DNA from: Brachypterus glaber
Lineage: Eukaryota > Arthropoda > Insecta > Coleoptera > Kateretidae
Length of the DNA stretch: 64,000 bases
Assembly (NCBI GenBank): GCA_958510825.1
Contig: OY294044.1
Coordinates: forward strand, 44,429,851 to 44,493,850
Direction: 5' to 3'
Position 1 is the stretch's first letter. Each line of letters opens with the position of its first letter. Of the stretch, positions 52,502 to 63,835 are shown in pieces. The notes beneath the pieces were generated by a model, which was given only the letters and a program-made list of their open reading frames with translations, was not told the DNA's origin and did not search any database. Both the position numbers and the translations under genes were made by a program.

Positions 52502-53389
52502 TTGCTTCCAAATTTTCGTACTTATTTTCCGACAATTTATTTTTTCACATTTTTTTGACCAAAAATGTCACAATTTCCACAAAAACCAAGACATACTAAC
52601 TAAAAAATTAAATGGTTTTCAAATAGAAATTTTATAAGCTTTTGAACGATGGCAAACAAAAAAAAAAAGGTTTTATATAATTAGCTAAAACCAGCATAAA
52701 TTGGCGGGATGCACAGAAATTAGGCATGGGCACGGTTCGTAGAATGACTCTTATGTTTCTACGCCTGATACTAAAGTCAATGTTGGTTGACTTTTTGGGT
52801 TGCCTTTAGAATTTTAAGAGTCTGGTAAATCAAGACTCTCGCTAGACAAGACAATCGTCGAGACTCTCGCTAGACAAGAAGTTAATCGTAAGGAAATGAT
52901 CAACGCATGATCAACCTATTTCTTGTCTCAACAATCAAGACGACAAGTTCTTTTTCTCGACTCTCGTAAAACCCCTATAAACAAACTTTGTTATTTGCTA
53001 TCCATTCTAATAGGTAAACACAATTTTCAACAATTTAGTTATATTTTAAAATAAAAGCGCTATAAAAGAACCTACTAAAGTTTAATGCGGTTATAATATT
53101 AAAATTATTCGCCCATTACATAAAACTTTAGTTTAATATCGCTTTTAAACTATTTACTTTTAATGTTTGTTCCTCTATTTTATTTTAATTAACTACTAAA
53201 AGTTAATTTTCTATTAGAAACTTTTATAATATGGAGTTAATTCTAAATGGCAAAGACAAAACACAATTTATTATGTATCCCATTTGGTTCCTTTTCCACC
53301 AACAAATTAATTTATGTTAATATGTTATTTTGTAGTTTATTTATTTTTGTTTGGCTTTTCCCTTCCAATCTATCTCTAAATTTCAATTT
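52502..53389. other. noncoding stretch with a 28-bp direct repeat
   Basis: AGACTCTCGCTAGACAAGA stands at 52833-52851 and 52861-52879 (period 28). TTCTTGTCTC and CTCGACTCTCG follow at 52920-52970, partly inverted. No gene. Confidence 0.5.
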
Positions 53390-53539
53390 GGGAACGTTCA
53401 AGTATTACGTAACGCTCCTAGGGGGGTGTGGGTAATTTTGGAGTGTTACGCCCATGTTAATGGTATAGGAAAATAGCGTTACTGGGGGGGGGGGTTCAAA
53501 ATGATCAAAATTTGCGTTACGTAATACATGAACGTTCCC
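53390..53539. mobile_element. 150-bp hairpin MITE, GGGAACGTTCAAG family
   Basis: GGGAACGTTCAAGTATTACG then TAACGC is matched in reverse by GCGTTACGTAATACATGAAC then GTTCCC. Solo arms occur at 38914 and 2343. The right half also lies inside the first copy of the tandem duplication starting at 53478. Confidence 0.8.
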
Positions 53540-53980
53540 TTTCCTTTTAATTTCCATGCAGACAATATCACCTGAAAAGTGTCAAATTTGACCTTAATTC
53601 TTTCTTTGGTCAAGTAATACTTATCTGTATATTCTGGTTTTTCTATTACTGAAATAAATTCAAATTTCAGTTTTATTTTTTTAATGAAATAACCCATTTT
53701 TTTTTCTATTTCTTTGATCAAAGTAGAATCTTAGATAATTTATTTATTTTCTGGTTTTTCTATTTCTAAAAGAGAATTCCGAAAAAAGTTACCCAAATGG
53801 AACTTTTCCTAAATTGATGTTTTTAGAGTAAAGTAAAAAAACTCATTTAAAATTATGTTGTTTTCGGGGCAGTAATCTTTTTATATGGTAAAGTTAGAGA
53901 TGCTGTTCGATTTAGAATATTTAGAATAAAGATGATTTCTACCCACTGTTCGACTACAAGTAAATATACGTTATTTAGAT

Positions 53981-54651
53981 TACACTACCCGACATGATTT
54001 ATATACTATTGATGGGATATATAGGGTCTGGAAGTATTTTTTCTCCTGATTTCAAATCCGTTTTTAGAATTCTTCCATCACGTCACAATTTTGATATACA
54101 GGGTGTTTTATAATAAAAATAGGCATTTTTTTGAACATCGGGAGATTTCACATTTATGAATATTTTTTTTTCAAATTTGGTACACTTGTTAAAAATTTGT
54201 GTGCTTTTCGAATATTTAAAAAAAAAAATTAAATATCCAGAAGGTCCTTCAAAAAAAAATTGAAATCGAAATGAAGCCAGATAAATACAGAGTGTTTTTT
54301 TCATAGTTACATCGAAAAATTCCATCTTTTGAAATTTTGGCAACGAAAAAACTTTTTCTTTTTATTATAAAAAACAAATGGCAATCGATATTTAAAAAAA
54401 AATTAAACTATTCGAAAAGCAGACAAATTTTTAACAAGTGTACCAAATTTGAAAAAAAAATATTTATAAATGTAAAATCCCCCGACATTTGAAAAAATGC
54501 CTTTTTTATTATAAAACGCCCTGTATATCAAAACTGTGACGTGTAAGAAAAATTCTGAAAACGGATATGAAATCAGGGGAAAAACACTTCTAAACCCAAT
54601 ATATATCATAAATAGTATATTTCAAAAGTTTCAAATTGTCGGGTAGTGTTA
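53981..54651. mobile_element. palindromic element with CACTACCCGACA tips (copy A)
   Basis: CACTACCCGACA at 53983-53994 and TGTCGGGTAGTG at 54637-54648 are exact reverse complements. Arms of about 240 bp pair through AGGGTGTTTTATAATAAAAA, AAATTTGGTACACTTGTTAA and TGCTTTTCGAATA. Noncoding MITE. The second copy is at about 55629-56299. Confidence 0.8.
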
Positions 54652-54700
54652 TTGTTAATTCCTGCTTTATTACATTTTACATTTATTTCTGACCGTATTC

Positions 54701-55102
54701 ACACACCGGTCTGGAAACAATTTTTAGCTCAAATTTCATATAACCCAAGTCATAAGTTAAGCCGTTCCTGAGTTATAAAGTGAATAAAAATGCCCCTTAA
54801 ACGTGTTCTAAATTCCCTAAGAAGCCATTTAACACAAACGTTCATAGAAACTTTTTGTCTCAGTTTTTGACGTAAAATCTGAATATGTAAAAAAATAACA
54901 TTTTAACAATATGTCATATTTTTTTGTTAAAACAAATGAAAATCGTTTTTCTCAAAAACGCATCGATAGATTTTTTTAAATTTGGCCTTAAAAAGATGCC
55001 AAAGCTCTAAATAATTAAATTATGAAAAAAAACTTGGGTTTGGAAAATTTTTAGCTTCTTTCATATAAAGTTGAGCTAAAAATTATTTCCAGACCGGTGT
55101 GT
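54701..55102. mobile_element. inverted-repeat element with ACACACCGGTCTGG tips (copy A)
   Basis: ACACACCGGTCTGGAAA and TTTCCAGACCGGTGTGT are exact inverses, extended by TTTTTAGCTCAA / TTGAGCTAAAAA. About 400 bp, noncoding. The second copy is at 56349-56750. Confidence 0.8.
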
Positions 55103-55108
55103 ATCAAA

Positions 55109-56757
55109 GGTTACTGGGGGGGGGGGGCGGTGGGTTCAAAATGATCAAAATTTGCGTTACGTAATACATGAACGTTCCCTTTCCTTTTAATTTCCATGCA
55201 GACAATATCACCTGAAAAGTGTCAAATTTGACCTTAATTCTTTCTTTGGTCAAGTAATACTTATCTGTATATTCTGGTTTTTCTATTACTGAAATAAATT
55301 CAAATTTCAGTTTTATTTTTTTAATATAAACCCATATAAACCCATTTTTTTTTCTTTTTCTTTGATCAAAGTAGAATCTTAGATAATTTATTTATTTTCT
55401 GGTTTTTCTATTTCTAAAAGAGAATTCCGAAAAAAGTTACCCAAATGGAACTTTTCCTAAATTGATGTTTTTAGAGTAAAGTAAAAAAACTCATTTAAAA
55501 TTATGTTGTTTTCGGGGCAGTAATCTTTTTATATGGTAAAGTTAGAGATGCTGTTCGATTTAGAATATTTAGAATAAAGATGATTTCTACCCACTGTTCG
55601 ACTACAAGTAAATATACGTTATTTAGATTACACTACCCGACATGATTTATATACTATTGATGGGATATATAGGGTCTGGAAGTATTTTTTCTCCTGATTT
55701 CAAATCCGTTTTTAGAATTCTTCCATCACGTCACAATTTTGATATACAGGGTGTTTTATAATAAAAATAGGCATTTTTTTGAACATCGGGAGATTTCACA
55801 TTTATGAATATTTTTTTTTCAAATTTGGTACACTTGTTAAAAATTTGTGTGCTTTTCGAATATTTAAAAAAAAAATTAAATATCCAGAAGGTCCTTCAAA
55901 AAAAAATTGAAATCGAAATGAAGCCAGATAAATACAGAGTGTTTTTTTCATAGTTACATCGAAAAATTCCATCTTTTGAAATTTTGGCAACGAAAAAACT
56001 TTTTCTTTTTATTATAAAAAACAAATGGCAATCGATATTTAAAAAAAAATTAAACTATTCGAAAAGCAGACAAATTTTTAACAAGTGTACCAAATTTGAA
56101 AAAAAAATATTTATAAATGTAAAATCCCCCGACATTTGAAAAAATGCCTTTTTTATTATAAAACGCCCTGTATATCAAAACTGTGACGTGTAAGAAAAAT
56201 TCTGAAAACGGATATGAAATCAGGGGAAAAACACTTCTATACCCAATATATATCATAAATAGTATATTTCAAAAGTTTCAAATTGTCGGGTAGTGTTATT
56301 GTTAATTCCTGCTTTATTACATTTTACATTTATTTCTGACCGTATTCACACACCGGTCTGGAAACAATTTTTAGCTCAAATTTCATATAACCCAAGTCAT
56401 AAGTTAAGCCGTTCCTGAGTTATAAAGTGAATAAAAATGCCCCTTAAACGTGTTCTAAATTCCCTAAGAAGCCATTTAACACAAACGTTCATAGAAACTT
56501 TTTGTCTCAGTTTTTGACGTAAAATCTGAATATGTAAAAAAATAACATTTTAACAATATGTCATATTTTTTTGTTAAAACAAATGAAAATCGTTTTTCTC
56601 AAAAACGCATCGATAGATTTTTTTAAATTTGGCCTTAAAAAGATGCCAAAGCTCTAAATAATTAAATTATGAAAAAAAACTTGGGTTTGGAAAATTTTTA
56701 GCTTATTTCATATAAAGTTGAGCTAAAAATTATTTCCAGACCGGTGTGTATCAAAGG
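55109..56757 (+). repeat. 1.63-kb tandem duplication, copy B
   Basis: Near-identical to copy A: differences are a longer G-run at the junction (55115-55133), a local change of about 8 bp around 55323-55345 (TATAAACCCA repeated) and a few single bases. Both junctions lie at a GTTACTGGGG run. Such identity means a very recent event or an assembly duplication. Confidence 0.9.
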
Positions 56758-56922
56758 TTTTATTTAATCAACGAAAATAACATTATCAAGTATTTTAAAC
56801 CAATTATTATGCAATAACATTTTATACAAAATTGGCTTTAACAGTGATTAAATTGTACTTAATTTATACCTAGAATAAAAAATAGCGAAGGAACGTGGCA
56901 TACATAACATTTTTAAGACGCC

Positions 56923-57295
56923 TACACTGTAAATGCAAATATGGTAATTTTACAGCAAAGAAAGTGGTAAATTTAAATCAGTACTGTAAATTCACAGTTA
57001 TCTGTAAAAATGTGAATTTTTATTATGGTAATTTTACTGCTATCTTTTGTAGAATGTAAGCTATTATTATGGTAATTTTCGGGACTGTCTGTATAAGTGC
57101 CGGGTTTTTGGACCACGCGCATGAATTTTAATGCAAAATTATTGTACCGACAGGAAAAGAGCTGAGATTTTACTAAACCCAGTAATATTAAGGTTATTTT
57201 AATAAATATTGTAAATTCACATTCTGACATTGTAAATTTGCTTTAATTATTACAGTTAAAACTACTGTAAGATTGACGGACAAATTTAGAGTGTA
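56923..57295. mobile_element. TA-flanked MITE, second copy of the 49669 family
   Basis: Tips TACACTGTAAAT and ATTTAGAGTGTA. Reverse complemented, it contains the same blocks as 49669-50466 (ATTTGTCCGTCAATCTTAC, AGCTCTTTTCCTGTCGGTAC, AAACCCGGCACTTATACAGA), each once. 373 bp. A frame across it is a by-product. Confidence 0.8.
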
Positions 57296-57783
57296 GTTTT
57301 CATTCACTAGATATTAACTCCCTTATACACTGTAATCCATAATTTTTAAAAATATTGAAACTATTACAAAGTTTGCTTTAAGAAAAAGTCATCAAAAAAC
57401 GTATTTGGAAGTCATTTGTAGATGACTCTTATGACAATTTTAGTTATTTGGAAAATACCGATATATTTGAACCAATAACAGATTGACATGTTTGCCAATA
57501 GCTCATACAACTGTATTTGAACAATGGTTTGTCAAGTAGGTACATAATTTATGTTAAACAAATACAAATCGATCATCCTTCAGAATAATAAACGTTTGAG
57601 GCTTTTAGGAACTATTATAATAGTAATAATTATTAGTAATACTTTATTGTTAATTTGTTTAATTGTTCACATAAATAAATACAGATACATATAACCTGAT
57701 ATTTTTCAAAGTAAATAAAAGTAAAACAATATTATTAATCAGACTTTTCTATAATTAGTCTATTAATAATAATTATATACCAA
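57296..57783. other. AT-rich stretch, nothing recognised
   Basis: No gene or structured repeat. Confidence 0.4.
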
Positions 57784-57850
57784 GGTAGAGAAGACATTTT
57801 TTATAGTCGAGCGTATTTAAGAGTGCGAGGCTATAATAGTCTTCTCTACC
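57784..57850. repeat. compact hairpin
   Basis: GGTAGAGAAGACATTTTTTATAG pairs with CTATAATAGTCTTCTCTACC. The loop TCGAGCGTATTTAAGAGTGC is CpG-containing. Weaker pairing (ATATACCAA / TAGCTTATAT) extends outward. Confidence 0.75.
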
Positions 57851-57854
57851 GTAG

Positions 57855-59142
57855 CTTATATATTAATTTTTTCACTACTAGCACTATTTAGCTATTTTTG
57901 TTCAAATAATAAAATAAATTATTAACAGAAATTATATTTCTTGAAATTTTCATAAAAATCAAGTAGCCTTGATCAATAACATTTGCTCAAGTAAATACTT
58001 TGAAATGAAGTTTAAAAATGTAGTTTTTTTTTTTAATTTTTTGTCATAATATTTAGCTAATTATTAATTGTATTAGTTGGTTATAATTATATCTAATTAT
58101 ATTTAATAAATAAAAAGTTATTTTAAGATATTTTCTTGGGTTTGATTAGTAAAAATTGCACAAAGAACTGAAACAACTAAAGTGACAGAAATGTTGTTTA
58201 TACAATTTACTCTTACCAGGAGAGAAAAAATTATTATTGCTATAGGTGAAGAAAATTGATTTCACAGTCTGAAAACATGATAAATAATGGTTTGTTCTAA
58301 AGCTAGTAGCGAAAAAAAATAGTAATAATTCCTCTAAATATTACTCGTATACAAAGTTTCAGTAACAGACAAAAACTAGAGAGTTACGATAAAAGCAGAG
58401 TTAAAAGATAAGAATTGCAATTTCTAGTGCAAAATTAATGGTTAAATATTTTTATAGAACTTGCACCAATCGTTGTATTTAGTTAAGTATTACTATATTA
58501 ATTATAATTACAATAATTAATTATAATTATAATAATGTACATACATAATACATAAATAATAAGTCCAAATCGTTCGAAGATAAATAATTTTATCTAGGAA
58601 GTAACAACTTAATTAAATGAAGATTTCCTACTACTTGCAGGTAGGTAATTTTTTTATGTCATTCCTAATTGCTTATTATTTAAATAAATGGTACTGTTTT
58701 TTGTTTTTTAACAAAAAACTGCTAAATCGTGACTTGAGCTAAAATTTAACAATAATAATAAAGCTATTTTATTTTTTATTTTATTTTTAAATTTTTTATT
58801 ATACTCTAGATATAGATCTTATAGGGTAATTGTAGTATAAAAATAAGTAAGTCGATTGTATGTATATTTTATAATAGAAAAAAACAGAGATAGTATTAGG
58901 AGGATAAAATATTATTTATTATAGTAACATAAAAATATTATACATATCACATTTTTATATGAAATATGGATAATTTTTGAAAAAATATATCAAATGATTC
59001 TACCCACAATAAAAAAAATCTATACTTGTAGATAGGTAGGTATGTAACCAAAATTATAATAAAACAATTAAATAACAAATAAAATGAACGAATTAAAAAA
59101 AAAATGTTAGAAAAGCTCCCAAAACCTAAACCCAAATCTAGA
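57855..59142. other. very AT-rich stretch
   Basis: Includes an A/T-only run at 58496-58560 (ATTATAATTACAATAATT). No gene; short frames are chance. Confidence 0.4.
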
Positions 59143-59323
59143 TATAGGGCAATTCCAACTGACGTTACAGCTGCAGAAAAAATGACTCTTTTAGATATAT
59201 TATTATTATTTTTTATTTATTATTTTTAAAGACTGTTTGTGAAAAAATGATAATATAATAAAATATTTAAAAGAGTCATTTTTTATGCGGCTGTAACGTC
59301 AATTACCATGGAATTACTCTATA
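59143..59323. mobile_element. 180-bp hairpin MITE
   Basis: GACGTTACAGCTGCAGAAAA then AATGACTCTTTTA pairs with AAAAGAGTCATTTTTTATGC then GGCTGTAACGTC. AATTCCA / GGAATTA extends it outward. The middle is A/T only. Confidence 0.75.
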
Positions 59324-60305
59324 ATATATGTAATAAGGTGAATTGCCAGCATCAATTAGCATAAAAACAATATGTCAAAAATACGTTTTTTTATTAAAAT
59401 GTCAATTTTTTTTTGTTTATTCAAAAACAAGGTTAGAAATCATCCGACCCTTTGGTTTGGACTTTTTCATTATCCTTCCATTTTTACAGAATTATGTAAG
59501 CTTAAGTAAAAAATTGGAAACCTAGCTGATTTTAGATGCGATTTGTCTCTTTTTTGCACCAGTGCTTATACAAGTATTAATGTCAAAGCCCTCTTATTTT
59601 CTTTATTTTATAGTGCACGCACACATGTTAATGGTCCTTCAGGGTCCATTGTTTTTAGAACTGTCATCTTTATGGTATTTACATAACTTGAAATCATTTA
59701 TTTCCCTTTGTTCCATCCATTACATATAAAAGTCCTTTTGTTGCTCTACCCTTCAAATATTTCATATTTATTATTTCATCGCCAATCACAAATACAAATT
59801 ATTGTGTATTTTTCTTTGGGAGAATATAATAATGAAAAATATGGTACCTATGTATATATTTGACCATATGTAAATAAAGTGACACATACACTGAAATAGG
59901 GTGATAGAAAAATCTAAAAATAGTAGAACAAAACGTTGTTGTAACGAGTTTGAGGTATATAATACCATTTTTACGATTATTCTAAAATATTATAACGTTA
60001 TATTAAATACACTATTAAAATTGTAGATTCATATTATTTAATAATAAAACAACGTTGTTGTCACTATAATGGCTTTTTGAGGTAGAATAATTAATAAAGA
60101 TGGCGCTAATCAGCTGATTCTAATAAATGTTTTACTAAAATATTGAAAGTAGGAATTTTGGCTAACATTTTTATGTGCCAGTGTAAGTATACCCAATGAT
60201 AAGCATGTACATGTAATTACATGTGATATGTAGTTTCTATGTGCACATAAATGAATTCAAAATACATCACATAACACCCACATTACAGCTCATCAAGAGA
60301 CGTGA
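59324..60305. other. AT-rich stretch, nothing recognised
   Basis: No gene, tandem repeat or clear inverted repeat. Confidence 0.4.
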
Positions 60306-60575
60306 GTTTTTAAATATGGACACGCCCCTCAAACCACGCGCCTGAATTCACCAGTTGTTAGAGGTACGTGTACCGCCTACCTTTCTTCCTCCGAATACTT
60401 TTTCTTGTACACAGTCTGTCACATTTCCACCTACCAGGCTCTGCTAGCCAGCCGGACGAACGGGCCAGCTGAATTTCCTGCGTTTTGAAGCGAGTATCGT
60501 GACGTAAGAAGGAGCGGCAATCCGAGCCTGCGGATTTGCAAGCCACGCCTACCTCGCTCATGCCCGACAAAGAAA
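60306..60575. promoter_or_regulatory. CpG-rich patch of unknown role
   Basis: About half G+C in an otherwise AT-rich region, with CGGACGAACGGGCC, CCGAGCCTGCGG and, on the minus strand, GGGGCGTG. A 94-codon minus-strand frame (60358-60642) crosses it without a known domain. It could be a promoter with a first exon (donor-like GGTAGG sites on the minus strand), a GC-rich mobile element, or a gene relic. Confidence 0.35.
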
Positions 60576-60649
60576 AGCCTGATTGCTTAATAGCTTGTTG
60601 TTGTAAATCAAACAACTTCACTAGTTTGTAAATACCGAACACGTTTACG

Positions 60650-60720
60650 TTTTTGTTGTTGTATTCTATGTAATATATTGTGGTTGGCGCATATACAACT
60701 ATTTATTGTTGTATACTATA
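60650..60720 (+). repeat. fragment related to the 39393-39627 MITE
   Basis: TGTGGTTGGCGCATATACAA then CTATTTATTGTTGTAT follows the right arm of the MITE at 39393-39627. TGTTGTTGTATT upstream may be the reduced left part. Confidence 0.5.
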
Positions 60721-60838
60721 ACCTAATTAAGTTATTAATTACGCTAATGATTTAGCAGTGCGGAAACTGTTCGGTAAGAAGGATCCTTTTTACAATAAAA
60801 AACTTAAATTTTCAAATGACTATTTCGAAATACACTGA

Positions 60839-60955
60839 TTTCTGGTGTCTATTAGAGTCAATTAAGGATGTTATGGCCCACCTAGCAATAAAAACAAAAA
60901 CTAAATTAAAATAAAATTTGGCACTTGAAATATCATTGTTTTCAGAAAAGTGCGC
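60839..60955 (+). repeat. dispersed repeat, pair with 15281-15406
   Basis: Carries ATTTCTGGTGTCTATTAGAG, TCAATTAAGGATGTTATGGC, CCACCTAG, AAACTAAATTAAAATAAAAT and TTTTCAGAAAAGT, in the same order as the minus strand at 15281-15406. Confidence 0.65.
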
Positions 60956-62372
60956 AGATTCCAAAAATGTAAAGAATTTAGATATCGCACTTAAAATGTG
61001 AAAGTTGGCAGCATTTCCTCTAAAACTGGAAGTGCAAAATGTTGTTTTACATGTCAAAAGTTGAATTTCCTTAAGTACATTATAGGTACCAAATTTCAAA
61101 ATTTTATCTTAATGTAAATTTACAAATACAGAAGTTAAGGGGGTGTATATTGGATCTGTGATCTGTTTAAGGAAAATGTATAATTTTAAATGTATTTATT
61201 ATAATTAATTTCCAAGATATTTATCTTATATAATGCACATTATGATCGTTTTAAATATATGTTACATAACATCCTGATTTATTTTTATACTTCTAAATAG
61301 ACCGAGATAACAAAGCTATTTTACTTTCACCACTTAAATCGTTATAAACCTTCGGGTTATAAGTAATTTACCTTATCTATTATCTATTAAAATTGTTTAA
61401 TTGTGTCAATAAATTATTTAATAAATAGCCTAAAAGAAATTACTATTTTCCTATTGTTCTATATTTTTCATTTTACTTCTTTTAGTTCCTTTATTTCTTT
61501 TATTTCTTCAATTTGAACAGTTGATAAACAGTTTTTCATTTGTTGCTAATTACACTAGAACTCGGTTGTAACAAGACTTTTTTATGTTCCTAATGTTGTC
61601 ATGTAAAGTAGTTGACAACAAAAAGATTAAAAAAACAAAAAACAAGAATAAAAGAAAGCTCTGAATCTTGATTCTGCTCAAGAGAATCGCCAGGCCGATA
61701 TGAGATTTTAATCGATACGTACATGAAGAGTACGTGAAGCTTACTAAAAACGACAAGTTGTTACTTAAGTGCCCAAATTGTACCTAAAAACATAAATTAC
61801 CCCCCATCATCTAGGCCCTTGTATTTGAGACATGGGTTCCTAATATTGTGAGTATGCAATCTTTTTATTTAACTGCGTGTAAGCTCGAAGAAGTAGATAA
61901 ATATCGAATTGTAAATAATAATCCGGATAGATGATTTACATGAAACTAAAAACTTTTTTAATTTAGCTTTAATTAAAACCACTTTTGTTATTTACATTTT
62001 TATTAGAATCACATAAATTTGAATTTTGTTATTTTGCACATGAATATATATTAATTTGCATATATGTAGGTTAACTACTAGCAAAGTTCTAACCCCATTT
62101 ATCTCCCTAAAACGCCCTAACATGACGTGAAAGAGGGAAAATCATAATTAGAATTAATTTAAACTTCTAAACTCGATATTCTACACAATGGGTAAGTTAA
62201 AATTTTCCATTAAATTGCTTTTTATGGGTTTTTAGTTTCGAATGTTTTAAAATAAGAAAATATGGCTTTAAACACACATTTCTTTGACAACCGTGTGGTA
62301 AGTTTCGTTTCTAGTATTAATTTTGGTGATATTTTAGTATATACTAAAATATAATAAGTTGTGTATATATAG
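60956..62372. other. AT-rich stretch, nothing recognised
   Basis: No gene with support. Short minus-strand frames near 61550 and 60812 are chance. Confidence 0.4.
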
Positions 62373-63699
62373 TACACTGTAAAAAATCGGGTTTAAATTA
62401 GAGAGTAAATAAGATTAAATTATAAGTTTCATTTATACCGGTTTTTTACTGTTTTATATGAAAAGGACCACGTACATTTCTTATGGAAAATCGGCCCTGG
62501 TTGAAATCCAAGTATGTTGGAGTTCTCAACTAACTGATTAAAAATCTCCATGGACACAAAGCTCTAAGTCCTATAGTTTTTGTGCTACAGCTCAACAAAA
62601 ATAGATTTCCACCTTTTGATATAACTCCCGAACGAAACTAGATATTTGGATGAAACTTGAGCTGAAAAATGTTTGTTCATTAATATTTTTAGTTAAAAAG
62701 AGAACCTAAACTCCGCACAGAATCTATCTGAGTTGATGTTTATTTGTTTTTTGTTGTATGGTTGGTAGAATAAATTTAATTCCCTATGTAAGGTTGCTAT
62801 CAAGTTTCAAATTCATTGTCAATACAAACATTATTTTGACGTTTAAAAAAAAATCCAAATAATTATTAAAAAGCAAGAAGAAATTACAAGAAAAATCTTT
62901 AAAAAGAAAACTAAAGTATCATTCTACAACTGTTTTGTAAAAATTAAGCAATATAATACAGTGCTAAATAAGGGTTTTACAGTAAACGATGCTGAAATAT
63001 TTTTTTGGCGAGTTAACATAATACTTTTCATAATTTTATTCAAAAAACATAATTTAAGCTCAGGTAGGGTAAAATTTTATTTTAATGGCATATTATAAAT
63101 AAAAAAACTTACTTTTATTATAACTTTTAACAAATTTCCACTTTTTAAAAACTTTTTATGATTTGTAAGACGTAACATGGCAGTTATTTTAATCTAAATG
63201 TCAAAAATGATCAAAAGCACAATGCGTAATAAAAATATCACTAAAAGTCATTTTTAAACCACTAATCATAGCTTCCTTGATCCAATTTATTACTCAGATA
63301 GATAATGCGCCGAGTTTATGTATTCAGTTTTTTTAAACCTGCTACAATATGAAATTAAATTAAAATTAAACGCCATTTTTGTTAAGCTCTAGCACGAAAA
63401 CTATATGACTTAGAGCTTTATGCCCATGGAGACTTTTAATCAATCAGTTGAGAACTCCAACATACTTGAATTTCAGCAAATTTAACGGGGGGGCATTTCC
63501 CATAAGAAATGTACGTGGTCCTTTACTGAATCTTTAAATTTTACCCTTTAAATTCACGATGACGACGTAATATTTTAAAATCAAGTTACAATATTATTTT
63601 ATATTATAGTATGACTTTCGGCAAACTTTTCAATTCTTTTAAAAAATTCTTATACCGATGGCCGATAATTAAACAGCAGGAAATATTTTTTACAGTGTA
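62373..63699. mobile_element. 1.33-kb TA-flanked TIR element
   Basis: The tips TACACTGTAAAAAAT and ATTTTTTACAGTGTA are near-exact inverses. A second, longer arm pair lies inside: 62459-62603 and 63383-63530 match in reverse (GGACCACGTACATTTCTTAT, TTGGAGTTCTCAACT, TCCATGG-CA-AAAGCTCTAAGTC). The 780-bp middle is AT-rich with no transposase frame. Probably a large non-autonomous Tc1/mariner-like element, or two nested elements. Confidence 0.65.
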
Positions 63700-63764
63700 T
63701 TAGCCGAGGGGTGATTCATATGAAGTAGATGTGCAGTTTTTGGTGAAATACTTAAAGTACTTAC

Positions 63765-63835
63765 CAGAAATGTTCCATTACAATGTAAAAGTATTTTGAT
63801 GTACTTGGACCATGGATATCATCCACAGGTTTTCT
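63765..63835 (-). CDS. weak candidate exon
   Basis: On the minus strand CTGCAG|AGAAAACC (weak pyrimidine tract but a TACTAAT branch-point-like word upstream) and TTTCTG|GTAAGTAC (good donor) enclose 71 bp. One frame is open (KPVDDIHGPSTSKYFYIVME). It ends in phase 2, which does not join directly to the exon at 215-292 (the junction would make TGA), so at least one further exon would be needed. May be chance. Confidence 0.22.

Larger units (their letters stand above)
53478..55108 (+). repeat. 1.63-kb tandem duplication, copy A
   Basis: Starts at GTTACTGGGG and runs to TGTGTATCAAAG. Copy B (55109-56757) repeats it almost base for base. It contains two palindromic elements (53981-54651 and 54701-55102) and the right arm of the 53390-53539 hairpin. 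Confidence 0.9.

Noticed and set aside
54083..56256. Four minus-strand frames of 60-86 codons
   Set aside because: They lie in duplicated palindromic MITEs and resemble each other only for that reason.
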